Shown here: in pieces, positions 36,121 to 45,044 of the stretch | Numbering within the stretch: position 1 is the first letter of the stretch | How the letters are laid out: every line of letters starts with the position of its first letter | Origin: Oscillospiraceae bacterium | GTDB taxonomy: Bacteria; Bacillota; Clostridia; Oscillospirales; Oscillospiraceae | NCBI GenBank assembly: GCA_015068025.1 | Contig: SVLH01000001.1 | Span: forward strand, 62,001-126,000 | Length of the DNA: 64,000 nucleotides | Reading direction: 5' to 3' | Program-made: the position numbers and the translations under genes | The notes under the pieces: model-generated | What the model was told of the DNA's origin: nothing | What the model saw: the letters and a program-made list of their open reading frames with translations, nothing else | The model's database searches: none

Positions 36121-36158
36121 AAAAAACGGTGTCCGTCTTCACGGACACCGTTTTCCTG
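36121..36158 (-). terminator. Terminator after the zinc-ribbon gene
   Basis: Stem AAAACGGTGTCCGT / ACGGACACCGTTTT with a 4-nt loop, symmetrical enough for both strands; T run present on the minus strand. Confidence 0.9.
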
Positions 36159-36169
36159 AAACTGTATAA

Positions 36170-36448
36170 TTATCTGCCCTCGCGCATCTTGGCGAAGCAC
36201 TCGCTGCAGTAAACGGGACGATCGCTCTTGGGCTCGAAGGGAACCTTGGCATCGCCACCGCAAGCGGCGCAAGTAGCGGTGAAGAACTCACGGGGACCGC
36301 GAGCAGCATTCTTGCGAGCATCACGGCAGGTCTTGCAGCGCTGGGGCTCGTTCTGGAAGCCGCGCTCTGCGTAGAACTCCTGCTCACCGGCGGTGAACAC
36401 GAACTCGCTGCCGCACTCTTTGCACACTAAAGTCTTGTCTTCGTACAT
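36170..36448 (-). CDS. Zinc-ribbon protein with two zinc sites
   Basis: 92-residue protein. The first half is a probable zinc-ribbon (LVCKECGSEFVFTAGEQEFY ... RCKTCRDARK); the second holds further CxxC pairs (CAACGGDAKVPF, VYCSECFAKM). The aromatic FYAERGFQNEP segment is typical of the zf-trcl/CxxC-type family in Firmicutes. It follows sigH on the reverse strand and has its own terminator. Biochemical role unknown. Confidence 0.85.
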   Translation of the reverse strand: MYEDKTLVCKECGSEFVFTAGEQEFYAERGFQNEPQRCKTCRDARKNAARGPREFFTATCAACGGDAKVPFEPKSDRPVYCSECFAKMREGR

Positions 36449-36484
36449 GATTTTACCCTCTCTTTGAGAAAATTATATATGCGC

Positions 36485-37132
36485 TCAGCTTCTGCTGACA
36501 TCGCCGGATAGTAATTGCTGTGCCACCTTGCGACGAATGCGCTGCACAGCGTTGTCCACGGACTTCGGAGTCTTGCCGACCATCTCGGCAATTTCCCTGC
36601 ATGTAAGACCGTCTAAATAGTACCCCAAAATCTTCGCTTCAAATTCGGACAACTGCTTTCGGACACCGGCTAAGAGGGCTGCTGTGTGCTCCCGGTCGAT
36701 CAGGAAATCTTCCGGATTGCGCTGCGCCATGCTACTGGTACCAGAGGTGTAAGAATTGCTGTCAAAGTCAGGAGTATCGAGAGAAATCGACTGGTTCAAC
36801 GCTTTGTGCTTATCCCGTGCCGCAGCACGAAGGGCGGAGTACAGTCGATTGCGTATACAAATTTCTGCGAAGGTTCGGAAGGTCGCCGCCTTATCGGCAT
36901 CATATTCCCGAACCGCATGAATGAGACCTACCATGCCTTCCTGGGTAAGGTCCTCACTGTCGCCGCCGGCCAGAAAAAAGGGGCGGGCACAGGTGCGGAC
37001 CAGCCGATGATACCGTGCGACCAATTCTTCCTCGGCCTGACGGTTTCCCTTTCCCGTCAGGATACAAAGTTCCTCGTCGGGCAGGCGGTTTAACGACACG
37101 AACAAGTTTTCATTACAATTACACATATACAC
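36485..37132 (-). CDS. sigH: RNA polymerase sporulation sigma factor SigH
   Basis: 215-residue sigma factor. Region 2 reads RYHRLVRTCARPFFLAGGD, then LTQEGMVGLIHAVREYD, and region 4 is LEAKILGYYLDGLTCREIA-like followed by KTPKSVDNAVQRIRRK, the sigma-H signature. In Bacillus, sigma-H starts sporulation, including spoIIA (here at 59030). The start is uncertain: GTG 37132 and ATG 37126 are almost at the predicted transcription start; TTG 37105 or GTG 37099 would allow a leader. Confidence 0.92.
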   Translation of the reverse strand: MYMCNCNENLFVSLNRLPDEELCILTGKGNRQAEEELVARYHRLVRTCARPFFLAGGDSEDLTQEGMVGLIHAVREYDADKAATFRTFAEICIRNRLYSALRAAARDKHKALNQSISLDTPDFDSNSYTSGTSSMAQRNPEDFLIDREHTAALLAGVRKQLSEFEAKILGYYLDGLTCREIAEMVGKTPKSVDNAVQRIRRKVAQQLLSGDVSRS

Positions 37133-37139
37133 ATACAGT

Positions 37140-37169
37140 ATTATACCTATTTCTTTTGGAAAATGTCAA
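37140..37169 (-). promoter_or_regulatory. Strong sigma-A promoter of sigH
   Basis: Minus strand TTGACA, 18-bp spacer, TATAAT. The predicted start (about 37133) coincides with the first possible start codon. Confidence 0.75.
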
Positions 37170-37339
37170 GCAAATTATAAAAATTTGCCTGTATTATCGG
37201 TTATTTTGCATAATTTTATTAGAAAACATCCACTTGTTTACTTTTTCCGATCGCATACACGCCCGAAAAACCGGATTTCAGGCAAGCGACACCTCTTTCT
37301 GTAAAGCATCTTCCCTGTTCATTCCTGCGTTCAAGGTGG

Positions 37340-38404
37340 TTACAGCGACAATTGTTCCATGGACTGCTGCTCCGGCTCCGCTCCACCCGGAACGGGCCTG
37401 TGCAGATGCTGATAGGCCTTATGGGTCACACAGCGACCGCGAGGGGTGCGCGTCAGGAAGCCCAGCTGCATCAGGTACGGCTCATAGACATCCTCCAGCG
37501 TGACGGATTCCTCGCCGATGGTGGCGGCCAGCGTCTCCAGCCCCACAGGGCCTCCACCGTAATTATCAATGATCGCGTTCAGCATCCGGTGGTCGATGGG
37601 ATCCAGACCCAGTTCATCGATCTCCAGCGCGTGCAGCGCCTGATCCGCCAAAGAAGCAGTGATCACACCGTTCGCCTTCACCTGTGCAAAGTCCCGCACC
37701 CGGCGCAGCATCCGGTTCGCGATACGAGGCGTGCCGCGGCTGCGGCGGGCGATCTCGTAGGCGCCCTCCGGAACGATCTCCACATTCAGGATGCCGGCGG
37801 AGCGGGTCACGATCTTTGCCAGTTCCTCCGGGGTATACAGTTCCAGGCGCAGCGTCACACCAAAACGGTCGCGCAGCGGCGCAGACAGCTGACCGGCGCG
37901 TGTGGTAGCACCGATGAGCGTAAACCTGGGCAGATCCAGCCGAATAGAGTTGGCGGAAGGACCCTTTCCCACGATAATATCCAGCGCATAGTCCTCCATG
38001 GCCGGATACAGGATCTCCTCCACCGCCCGGTTCAGCCGGTGGATCTCGTCCACAAACAGAATATCCCCTTCGTTCAGGTTCGTCAGCAGCGCGGCCAGAT
38101 CGCCGGGTTTTTCAATGGCCGGGCCGGACGTGATGCGGATGTTGACGCCCATTTCCTGCGCAATGATGCCGGCCAGCGTGGTCTTGCCCAATCCCGGAGG
38201 ACCGTGAAGCAGCACATGATCCAGCGCCTCCTCCCGCTTACGGGCGGCTTCGATAAATACGGACAAATTATCCTTTGCCTTTTGCTGTCCGATGTATTCT
38301 TTCAGGGTTTTGGGGCGCAAAGAGCCTTCCTGCGCATCCTCCGCCAAAAAGGTCTTGGCCACAATGGGTTCTTCATAAATGTCGTTTCCGAAATCAATGC
38401 TCAT
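37340..38404 (-). CDS. ruvB: Holliday junction branch migration helicase RuvB
   Basis: 354-residue AAA+ motor of the RuvAB complex. Walker [10 protein letters not shown], Walker B FVDEIHR, sensor 1 [10 protein letters not shown], and the C-terminal winged helix ending TPRGRC. Length is normal; the last 20 residues ([11 protein letters not shown]) form a low-complexity tail. In the reverse ruvC-ruvA-(membrane ORF)-ruvB set. Confidence 0.97.
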   Translation of the reverse strand: MSIDFGNDIYEEPIVAKTFLAEDAQEGSLRPKTLKEYIGQQKAKDNLSVFIEAARKREEALDHVLLHGPPGLGKTTLAGIIAQEMGVNIRITSGPAIEKPGDLAALLTNLNEGDILFVDEIHRLNRAVEEILYPAMEDYALDIIVGKGPSANSIRLDLPRFTLIGATTRAGQLSAPLRDRFGVTLRLELYTPEELAKIVTRSAGILNVEIVPEGAYEIARRSRGTPRIANRMLRRVRDFAQVKANGVITASLADQALHALEIDELGLDPIDHRMLNAIIDNYGGGPVGLETLAATIGEESVTLEDVYEPYLMQLGFLTRTPRGRCVTHKAYQHLHRPVPGGAEPEQQSMEQLSL

Positions 38405-38435
38405 TGCTTCACTTCCTCAGTACTGCTGAAATCTA

Positions 38436-38813
38436 TTATACCGCCAACGCTTGGCATATCATAAAAAAACCGGATAATGCTCCAAATATAAAACACAACA
38501 CAAACACCCATATTCGACTCAATGCTTTTTCCTTTACAGCAATTTCCTCGTCTTCTAAATAAGATTGCTGCCTGTATTGTTGATATGTTTTATATGCGCT
38601 CCACACCGGAGCTAAGAAAAAATAGCTTCCCAAAAAAAGAAGATACCCAAGAAGTTCTTTCCCGGATTCCAAAGCAAGCGTCATAGGCAGTATCAAAAAT
38701 AATCCGCCGGAAGCAAAGCAGCAGATGCCGGCTTCCTTATGTTTGCTGTTAAGAAACACGAGAAGACCGCCAATAAGAAGCCCGGCGCCAAGTAACATCA
38801 GCAACATCAGCAA
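38436..38813 (-). CDS. Small membrane protein between ruvA and ruvB, unknown
   Basis: 125-residue protein with about four hydrophobic segments (near 1-22, 28-50, 55-72 and 103-122) and a basic/polar loop (YKTYQQYRQQSYLEDEE). No family recognised. Its base composition is more AT-rich than the ruv genes on each side, and it splits a normally contiguous ruvA-ruvB pair. The gaps are short (about 13 and 31 bp), so it is probably cotranscribed. Confidence 0.7.
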   Translation of the reverse strand: MLMLLMLLGAGLLIGGLLVFLNSKHKEAGICCFASGGLFLILPMTLALESGKELLGYLLFLGSYFFLAPVWSAYKTYQQYRQQSYLEDEEIAVKEKALSRIWVFVLCFIFGALSGFFMICQALAV

Positions 38814-38826
38814 ATTCTCCTTCGAC

Positions 38827-39432
38827 TTACTTCACCATTTTTTTCAGGCTCTGCCGGATGATCTCCTCCAACGACAGCGTTTCCACATCCACGCCCTTGA
38901 GCGCCACCTGGATCTCCTGGGTGGAATAGCCCAGCACCGCCAACGCCTGTGCAGCCTCGGTGGCCTTGTTGGAAAATATGGCGGGAGCAGGCGTTCCCTT
39001 TCCGCCGGAGAAATCCAGCCCTGCGGCGGTTTCCTTGGCCATTTTGTCTTTCAGTTCGAGAATGATGCGCTGGGCGATCTTCTTTCCAATCCCCTGCGCC
39101 GCAGTCAGCGCCTTTTCGTCCCCCGTGACGATGGCCATAGCCAGCGTTTCCGGCGTACAGACGGAAAGGATGGCCAGCGCAGCCTTGGGCCCGACACCGG
39201 ACACGCCGATCAACAGCTTGAAACTGTTCAACTCGTTCTGCGTTGCAAAGCCATACAGGTCAAAGATGTTTTCACCCACATTCAGGTAGGTATAAACCCG
39301 CCCTTTCTGCCCCTTTTTCAGGCTGGAAAGGGTATTATTGGTGGTCATGCAGCCATAGCCGACGCCGCCGCAGTCAATGACCGCCACACCGGGCAGGATT
39401 TCCGATACGATACCGTCGAGATAGTAAAACAT
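38827..39432 (-). CDS. ruvA: Holliday junction branch migration protein RuvA
   Basis: 201-residue DNA-binding subunit that holds the junction open for RuvB. N-terminal OB-fold starting MFYYLDGIVSEI, the tandem HhH region with LIGVSGVGPKAALAIL and AQGIGKKIAQRIILELK, and the RuvB-binding domain III at the end. The start at 39432 is taken from this family N-terminus; the reading frame extends further upstream inside ruvC. Confidence 0.96.
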   Translation of the reverse strand: MFYYLDGIVSEILPGVAVIDCGGVGYGCMTTNNTLSSLKKGQKGRVYTYLNVGENIFDLYGFATQNELNSFKLLIGVSGVGPKAALAILSVCTPETLAMAIVTGDEKALTAAQGIGKKIAQRIILELKDKMAKETAAGLDFSGGKGTPAPAIFSNKATEAAQALAVLGYSTQEIQVALKGVDVETLSLEEIIRQSLKKMVK

Positions 39433-39433
39433 A

Positions 39434-39943
39434 TCAAACAGTCTCCTTGACTTCCTTTGTTTGCGGGAGCCGTGAAGTAAAACTCCTTGCATGGCACAGA
39501 GCGATCGCCAGCGCGTCGGCAGCGTCATCCGGCCGCGGAATATCGTTTAATTTCAGCAATCTGCGGGTCATATCCATGACCTGCCGCTTCTCCGCTTTTC
39601 CGTAACCGGTCACCGCCAGCTTCACCTGGGACGGCGTGTACTCAAACAGCGGAATGCCGCCCCTCTCCGCGGCACACAGCAGCACGCCCCGTCCGTGCGC
39701 AACGGCAATGCCGGTGGTGATGTTGGTGTTGAAAAACAGCTCTTCAATGGCGATCGCATCCGGCTTCAGCTGCGCGATGAGTTCCTGCATGTCTGTATCG
39801 ATCTGATACAACCGTCTGGACAGCGGCAAGCTTGCCGGGGTGGTGATGGCGCCGTAAGTCACCATATGCACTTGTCCCCGATTCGCTTCCACCAGCCCAA
39901 AACCGATGGTGGCATAGCCGGGATCGATCCCCAGGATGCGCAT
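39434..39943 (-). CDS. ruvC: Crossover junction endodeoxyribonuclease RuvC
   Basis: 169-residue resolvase that cuts Holliday junctions. The acidic metal ligands are visible in GIDPGYATIGFG (Asp7), AIEELFFN (Glu) and DDAADALAIALCHA near the C-terminus. The start at 39943 gives MRILGIDPG, the family N-terminus; GGAAGAAGG precedes it. ruvA follows after 1 bp. Confidence 0.96.
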   Translation of the reverse strand: MRILGIDPGYATIGFGLVEANRGQVHMVTYGAITTPASLPLSRRLYQIDTDMQELIAQLKPDAIAIEELFFNTNITTGIAVAHGRGVLLCAAERGGIPLFEYTPSQVKLAVTGYGKAEKRQVMDMTRRLLKLNDIPRPDDAADALAIALCHARSFTSRLPQTKEVKETV

Positions 39944-40021
39944 CCTTCTTCCTCCGTGCCGCATTTTTAATCAGTATACCAAATCGCGTGTCGTTTCGCA
40001 ACCAAAAAAGAACAAATGTAC

Positions 40022-40056
40022 GAAAAAGTCAGCACGGAACACCGTGCTGACTTTAT
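40022..40056 (-). terminator. Terminator of the spoIIM-xerD operon
   Basis: Stem AAAGTCAGCACGG / CCGTGCTGACTTT with a 4-nt loop and a T run on the minus strand; the stem begins at the xerD stop codon. Confidence 0.9.
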
Positions 40057-40934
40057 GCTCTGGGGTGTGCCTTCTGGTAGACATCCTTCAGCTGCCGTTT
40101 CACGACCTGTGTGTAGATCTGTGTGGAAGAAATGTCCGCATGGCCCAGCATCTCCTGAATAGAGCGCAGATCCGCGCCGTTTTCCAGCAGATGCACGGCG
40201 AAAGAATGGCGAAGGGTATGGGGGGTGATCTCCTTCTGGATGCCCGCCTTCTCCTGATAATGCTTGATGATCTTCCAGAAGCCCTGTCGGCTCATGCGCT
40301 CACCGCCCATGTTGACGAAAACCGCCGCCTCCCCACTGTCTGCAAGTAGCTGAGGCCGAATGTTGCGCACGTAGTCCTGCAAGGCCTTCACAGCCGTCTG
40401 GTACAAAGGGATAACCCGCTCTTTTCCGCGGTTTCTGCACCGGATTACACCGGCAGCAAGGTTCAGATCCATCATATCAAGGGAGATCAGCTCGCTGACA
40501 CGAATTCCGGTGGCATACAGCAGTTCCAGCATGGCATGGTCACGGAAGCCCTTTGCGTCAACGCACTGGGGCTGCTCCAAAAACAGTTCCACTTCCTTGC
40601 CGGTCAGGATCTCCGGGTATTTCCGCTCCACCTTGGCGGCCGTAACGCCTTTTGCAGGGTTTTCCTTCAGGTCGCCGGCAGCGATCAGGAAGTTGTAGAA
40701 AGACTTCACAGAGGCCAGAAAACGAGTCACAGAGGCGGCAGACTTGCCGTGACCCATCATCCAGTTCATGTAGCTGTGAACCATATCCCCGGTGGCATCA
40801 CGGAGAACACAGTCCTGATAGTTGTTCAGGTATTCGGAAAACTGCGTGATATCCCGCAGGTAAGAACTGACCGTGTTTTGAGAGGAGTGCTTCTCCTCCG
40901 TCAAATATTGTCCATAGCGAGCGATATCATCCAT
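40053..40934 (-). CDS. xerD: Site-specific tyrosine recombinase XerD
   Basis: 293-residue recombinase that resolves chromosome dimers. It starts MDDIARYGQYLTEEKHSSQN with the core-binding domain, and has the catalytic residues in ATGIRVSEL (Arg), TPHTLRHSFAVHLL (His-x-x-Arg) and MLGHADISSTQIYTQV (His and Tyr nucleophile). Length fits XerD. spoIIM is directly upstream; spoIIM and xerD (ripX) are also neighbours in B. subtilis. dif-like half sites lie 0.8 kb upstream. Confidence 0.93.
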   Translation of the reverse strand: MDDIARYGQYLTEEKHSSQNTVSSYLRDITQFSEYLNNYQDCVLRDATGDMVHSYMNWMMGHGKSAASVTRFLASVKSFYNFLIAAGDLKENPAKGVTAAKVERKYPEILTGKEVELFLEQPQCVDAKGFRDHAMLELLYATGIRVSELISLDMMDLNLAAGVIRCRNRGKERVIPLYQTAVKALQDYVRNIRPQLLADSGEAAVFVNMGGERMSRQGFWKIIKHYQEKAGIQKEITPHTLRHSFAVHLLENGADLRSIQEMLGHADISSTQIYTQVVKRQLKDVYQKAHPRA

Positions 40935-40957
40935 CAGGAAGCCCCCTTTCTTTCGTA

Positions 40958-41581
40958 CTATGCCAAGACCCGTCCCAGCACAATTTGCAAAAACCACGGC
41001 GAAACCAAAAGATCCAAACACATTCCTGCCAGCAAAACGGCAGCGCAAACAGCCATCCGCACCCAGCACGCCCGCCCGTAAGCCACAGGCGCCGCGCGGC
41101 GGCCTTTTCCAAACATAAGCGTTGCCAGCGCCGCAGAAGTACGCCAGGATGGGACTGCCAGTACAAAAAAGCACGGCAGCGTTACCGCGCAGCGAACGCC
41201 GGAAACCGCCAGCGCCACCAGAATCCCTTCCCTGCCGAAGGCTGCCGCAAAGCAACTGACGGAAAAGGACAGAAAAAAGCCGAAAGCTGTTGCCATACAA
41301 GGCAGCAGTGCCACGCCGATCGATGCAAAGCCAAGCAAAAAAGCCAGCAACGGATAGCGAAAATACAGCACCAGTGCGGAAACAACCGCTCGTGGAGAAA
41401 CCGGCTCCTCCAGCGTGACGAAATGGTGCAGATAGCGCTCCAATTCATCCCCCACGGAAGCCGGCATCCTGACAGCCAGAACCTGTCCTAAAACAACGCC
41501 GATGAAAAAAAACAGCGCCAGAAACAAAAGCTCCAGCAGCAACAATGTATTTCGATGCCGATTCCACTTCAATCCTCTCAC
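40958..41581 (-). CDS. spoIIM: Stage II sporulation protein M-like membrane protein
   Basis: About 207 residues with five or six membrane segments; the first (LLLLELLFLALFFFIGVVLGQ) has the SpoIIM N-terminal layout, followed by a charged extracytoplasmic loop and a series of hydrophobic helices. SpoIIM is part of the DMP complex that drives engulfment. The call rests on size, topology and its place next to xerD, since sequence conservation in the family is low. The start is uncertain (GTG 41581, TTG 41572 or further upstream at 41620). Confidence 0.72.
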   Translation of the reverse strand: MRGLKWNRHRNTLLLLELLFLALFFFIGVVLGQVLAVRMPASVGDELERYLHHFVTLEEPVSPRAVVSALVLYFRYPLLAFLLGFASIGVALLPCMATAFGFFLSFSVSCFAAAFGREGILVALAVSGVRCAVTLPCFFVLAVPSWRTSAALATLMFGKGRRAAPVAYGRACWVRMAVCAAVLLAGMCLDLLVSPWFLQIVLGRVLA

Positions 41582-41922
41582 CTCACCGCATTCTATGACA
41601 CAGAATGGCGGCGTATGCAAGAGCAGTTGATGTAAACCGGTTTCTATTTAAATATAGTTTAAATTCCCATATTTATCAAGGAATTCGCTGGAAAAAACTA
41701 TTTTTTGGCAGTTATGCCAAAATGTTATGTAAACAGCGTTATGTAAACCCGCGCAACAAATGGAGTAGGGGTCGAGCTGCACGTTCACGAAAGGCCAAGA
41801 TTTTGGGGTCGCTCCCGCGCAAGCGCCCCATATCTTCCACTTTCATGAAGAGCCTCATTTTTAAGGGACGCGCAAACAAAACCACGCCCCCTCTCTCCCC
41901 TTCCCTCCGTTTTTGTGGAAAT
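41582..41922. other. Gene-free region with XerD-arm-like repeats
   Basis: Between the start of spoIIM and the end of the yrzE-like gene. It holds two exact copies of GTTATGTAAAC (41724-41734 and 41738-41748) and a related GTTGATGTAAACC near 41630. The part 41760-41920 is GC-rich and can be read on the minus strand as MRLFMKVEDMGRLRG...; no gene is claimed. No clear terminator. Confidence 0.5.
41724..41748. repeat. Tandem 11-bp repeats resembling the XerD arm of dif
   Basis: GTTATGTAAAC twice, 14 bp apart. The B. subtilis dif site ends in TTATGTAAACT, identical over ten bases. The opposite XerC arm is not recognisable, so this is not a confirmed dif. Confidence 0.4.
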
Positions 41923-42339
41923 TCACAGTTTCCCCTTTTTCCGTTTCCGTTTCCCTTTTGTTCGCCCGCCGCCCAGTAACCCGGACAGAAGCCCGCCGCC
42001 GGCGACACAGAGCAGCAGAACTCCCCCGTGAGCCGACCACGCGATCCCCCGCAGGAACGCAGCACCAACCCCCAGCAGTACCGCCGCAAACAACGCCGCT
42101 GCCGCCAGCGAGGCCGGCAGCGTCCCCCAGGTCAAACTCCTCGCACACAGACCACCGCCGAACACTGCCGCTGCCACACACAGCACCGCCAGCACAGGAA
42201 AGGCCGCCGTTTCCGGCAAAACTCCCTTCACCAGAAGCAGCGCCAACACTGCCGCCCCTCCCATATAAAGGATCATCGCTACCACAAGGCTTCGCAGCAG
42301 CACAACCCAAACAGACGATGTTTTTTGTTGTTTGCCCAT
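41923..42339 (-). CDS. TIGR04086 family membrane protein (YrzE-like)
   Basis: 138-residue protein with four hydrophobic helices in an Ala/Gly/Leu-rich sequence and a strongly basic tail (GRTKGKRKRKKGKL). The family is defined from Firmicutes and usually lies next to yajC, as it does here and in B. subtilis (yrzE). Function unknown. The start MGKQQKTSS at 42339 follows GGGAGGATT. Confidence 0.78.
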   Translation of the reverse strand: MGKQQKTSSVWVVLLRSLVVAMILYMGGAAVLALLLVKGVLPETAAFPVLAVLCVAAAVFGGGLCARSLTWGTLPASLAAAALFAAVLLGVGAAFLRGIAWSAHGGVLLLCVAGGGLLSGLLGGGRTKGKRKRKKGKL

Positions 42340-42407
42340 AAAAAATCCTCCCTTGCAACACACTCGTTATCAGAGCATATTCCAAGGGAGGTTCTTTTTA
42401 TGAATGA

Positions 42408-42755
42408 TTACTGCTCCTCGGCAGGAATCTCGTTCACGGGTTCCTCGGGGACTTCGACCGCTTCTTCCTTCTTTTCCTTCTTGGAAGTCCCGGGGGTATC
42501 GCTGGTCTGGACGCCCACAGAGGAAACAGCCCACTTGGTGAACTCAACGCGCACACGATCCTCGCTGGTCTCGATCACGATGGTCTCATCCTTGACCGCC
42601 ACGATCTTACCGATGATGCCGCCGATGGTGGTGATGACATCGCCCTTCTTCAGATTGTCGCGCATCTCCTGCGCCTTCTGCTTGCGCTTCTTCTCGGGAC
42701 GGATCATCATGAAATACATCACCGCGAACAGTGCCACGAGCGTAATAATAGGCAT
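42408..42755 (-). CDS. yajC: Preprotein translocase subunit YajC
   Basis: 115-residue single-pass protein that associates with SecDF-YidC. Membrane helix at residues 3-18 (IITLVALFAVMYFMMIRP), conserved EKKRKQKAQEMRDNLKKGDV and the IGGIIGKIVAV core, then a Glu/Pro-rich acidic tail. It follows tgt on the reverse strand, the usual queA-tgt-yajC order. Confidence 0.95.
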   Translation of the reverse strand: MPIITLVALFAVMYFMMIRPEKKRKQKAQEMRDNLKKGDVITTIGGIIGKIVAVKDETIVIETSEDRVRVEFTKWAVSSVGVQTSDTPGTSKKEKKEEAVEVPEEPVNEIPAEEQ

Positions 42756-42843
42756 AGTTAAAAACTCCTTTACCTTCTATTGTTCCGTATGCAGAACATC
42801 GTTATTATACCAAAAAAACCAGACTTTGCAAGCACTTTCTTTT

Positions 42844-43977
42844 TCAGGCGCGTTCCTCCAGCTTCCCGCTGTATGTTTTGCGGAATTCCGCAAACGTCCC
42901 TTCATCCAGCGCCTGCCGGATCTTTGCCATAAGATCGTTGTAGAAATACAGATTGTGCAGCACCGCAAACCGCAGGGCAAGCACCTCATCCGCCTTAAAC
43001 AGATGGCGAAGATATGCTCGGGAAAAATTGCGGCACACCGGACACCCGCAGCTTTCACTGATGGGACGGTCATCTGTTTCATATTTCTGGTTCAGGATAT
43101 TGACCGTACCTTCCCATGTAAAGAGTTTTCCGTGCCGCCCGTTTCGGGAAGGCATCACACAATCGAAGAAATCCACACCGCGGCTGACCGCCTCAATGAT
43201 GTTGCTGGGCGTACCCACACCCATCAGATACCGGGGTTTCTCCTGCGGCATATAGGGCTCCACCGCGTCGATCATCTCGTACATGACCTCCGCCGGCTCA
43301 CCCACCGCCAATCCACCGATGGCATAGCCGTCACAGTCAATCTTCGCGATCTGCTGCATATGCCATTGGCGCAGATCCGCAAAGGTCGCGCCCTGATTGA
43401 TTCCAAAGAGCATCTGCTGCGGATTTACTGTGTCCGGCAGCGCATTCAGCCGGTCATGCTCCACTTTGCAGCGCTCCAACCAGCGCAGAGTCCGCTCACA
43501 GCTGGCCTTTGCATATTCATAGGTGGCAGGATTCTCCACGCATTCGTCAAAAGCCATCGCCACGTCACTGCCCAGATTGGACTGGATCTTCATGGACTCC
43601 TCGGGCCCCATGAAGATCTTGTGCCCGTCAATGTGGGAAGCAAAGGTGACGCCTTCCTCCTTGATCTTGCGCAGTGACGCCAGAGAAAACACCTGGAAGC
43701 CACCAGAATCCGTCAGGATCGGGCCATCCCAATCTATAAACTTATGCAGGCCGCCCAACTGCTTGACAACCTTGTCGCCGGGCCGCAAATGAAGATGGTA
43801 GGTATTGCTCAATTCGATCTGGCAGCCGACCTCTTTCAGGTCATGGGCGCTGACGCCGCCCTTGATCGCGCCCTGCGTGCCCACATTCATAAACACCGGG
43901 GTCTGGACGATCCCGCCATGGGCGCAGGAAAACTGGCCGCGGCGGGCTCGCCCTTCTGTTTTGAGGACTTTGAACAT
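42844..43977 (-). CDS. tgt: tRNA-guanine transglycosylase
   Basis: 377-residue enzyme exchanging guanine 34 for preQ1 in Asp, Asn, His and Tyr tRNAs. Catalytic Asp motif TDSGGFQVFSL, second Asp in FDCVMPSRNGRHG, and zinc ligands CGCPVCRNFSRAYLRHL. Length is normal. It lies between queA (next step of queuosine synthesis) and yajC. Confidence 0.97.
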   Translation of the reverse strand: MFKVLKTEGRARRGQFSCAHGGIVQTPVFMNVGTQGAIKGGVSAHDLKEVGCQIELSNTYHLHLRPGDKVVKQLGGLHKFIDWDGPILTDSGGFQVFSLASLRKIKEEGVTFASHIDGHKIFMGPEESMKIQSNLGSDVAMAFDECVENPATYEYAKASCERTLRWLERCKVEHDRLNALPDTVNPQQMLFGINQGATFADLRQWHMQQIAKIDCDGYAIGGLAVGEPAEVMYEMIDAVEPYMPQEKPRYLMGVGTPSNIIEAVSRGVDFFDCVMPSRNGRHGKLFTWEGTVNILNQKYETDDRPISESCGCPVCRNFSRAYLRHLFKADEVLALRFAVLHNLYFYNDLMAKIRQALDEGTFAEFRKTYSGKLEERA

Positions 43978-43999
43978 CTTCTATCTCCTATTTCGAATG

Positions 44000-45025
44000 T
44001 TACCGAAGGAACATCGCATCGCCGAAGCTGAAAAAGCGGTAGCGTTCCCTGACCGCCTCCTCGTAGGCAGAGAGAACATTCTCCCGCCCGGCAAAGGCGG
44101 ACACCAGCATGATCAGCGTACTCTCCGGCAGATGGAAGTTGGTCACCAGACCATCCATCACCTTGAAGCGGTAGCCGGGATAGATGTAAATACTGGTCCA
44201 TCCTGCTTTTGCAGTCATCGTGCCGTCTTCTTCCGCCCAGGACTCCAGCGTCCGGCAGGAGGTCGTTCCCACGCAGATGCATCGTCCGCCGCGGCGTTTC
44301 GTTTCATTGATTAGATCCGCTGTTTCCTGGGAGATCACACAATACTCGCTGTGCATCTCGTGATCTAGGATATCCTCTTCTTTCACCGGGCGGAAGGTGC
44401 CAAGACCCACATGGAGCGTCACATAACCGACCCCCACGCCCATAGTAGCGATCTTTTCCAGAAGTTCCGGCGTAAAGTGCAGTCCCGCCGTAGGCGCCGC
44501 GGCGCTGCCGACATGTTTGGAGTACACCGTCTGATACCGCTCCCGATCCTGCAATTCTTCTTTGATGTAAGGCGGCAGCGGCATCTTTCCCAGCCGCTCC
44601 AGCACCTCGAGGAAAATCCCCTCATACTCGAACCGGACCAGACGGTTTCCGCCCTCTACTTCCCCGACGACTTCCGCCGTCAGTTCTCCGTTACCGAAGG
44701 AAAGCTTCGCACCGGCACGCATCTTGCGTCCGGGACGCACCAGACACTCCCAGGTCTTTTCTCCCCGGTCGATCAGCAGCAGCACCTCACAGGCTCCGCC
44801 GCCGGGAACGCGCTGTCCCAGAAGCCGTGCCGGAAGCACTCTGGAGTCATTCAGAATCAGGCAGTCCCCGGGCCGCAGAAAATCCGGCAACTCGTAAAAG
44901 TGACGGTGTTCCACCGCTCCCGTTTCCCGCTCCAGCGTCATCAGCCGGGACGCGTCCCGCCGCTCGATGGGCGTCTGGGCGATCAATTCTTCAGGGAGAT
45001 CATAATAAAAATCACTGGTTTTCAT
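44000..45025 (-). CDS. queA: S-adenosylmethionine:tRNA ribosyltransferase-isomerase QueA
   Basis: 341-residue enzyme that turns preQ1-tRNA into epoxyqueuosine-tRNA. N-terminus [19 protein letters not shown], then [36 protein letters not shown] and [16 protein letters not shown]. The start at 45025 is chosen from this N-terminus; the frame continues upstream through the repeats of the next gene only by chance. It is 22 bp upstream of tgt. Confidence 0.97.
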   Translation of the reverse strand: MKTSDFYYDLPEELIAQTPIERRDASRLMTLERETGAVEHRHFYELPDFLRPGDCLILNDSRVLPARLLGQRVPGGGACEVLLLIDRGEKTWECLVRPGRKMRAGAKLSFGNGELTAEVVGEVEGGNRLVRFEYEGIFLEVLERLGKMPLPPYIKEELQDRERYQTVYSKHVGSAAAPTAGLHFTPELLEKIATMGVGVGYVTLHVGLGTFRPVKEEDILDHEMHSEYCVISQETADLINETKRRGGRCICVGTTSCRTLESWAEEDGTMTAKAGWTSIYIYPGYRFKVMDGLVTNFHLPESTLIMLVSAFAGRENVLSAYEEAVRERYRFFSFGDAMFLR

Positions 45026-45044
45026 CTTCGTTCCTGCTTTAACA

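Noticed and set aside
41739-42089. Reverse ORF with a segment MRLFMKVEDMGRLRG
   Set aside because: No ribosome-binding site, overlaps the yrzE-like gene. It could be a dispersed non-coding repeat; a genome-wide BLASTN would decide.
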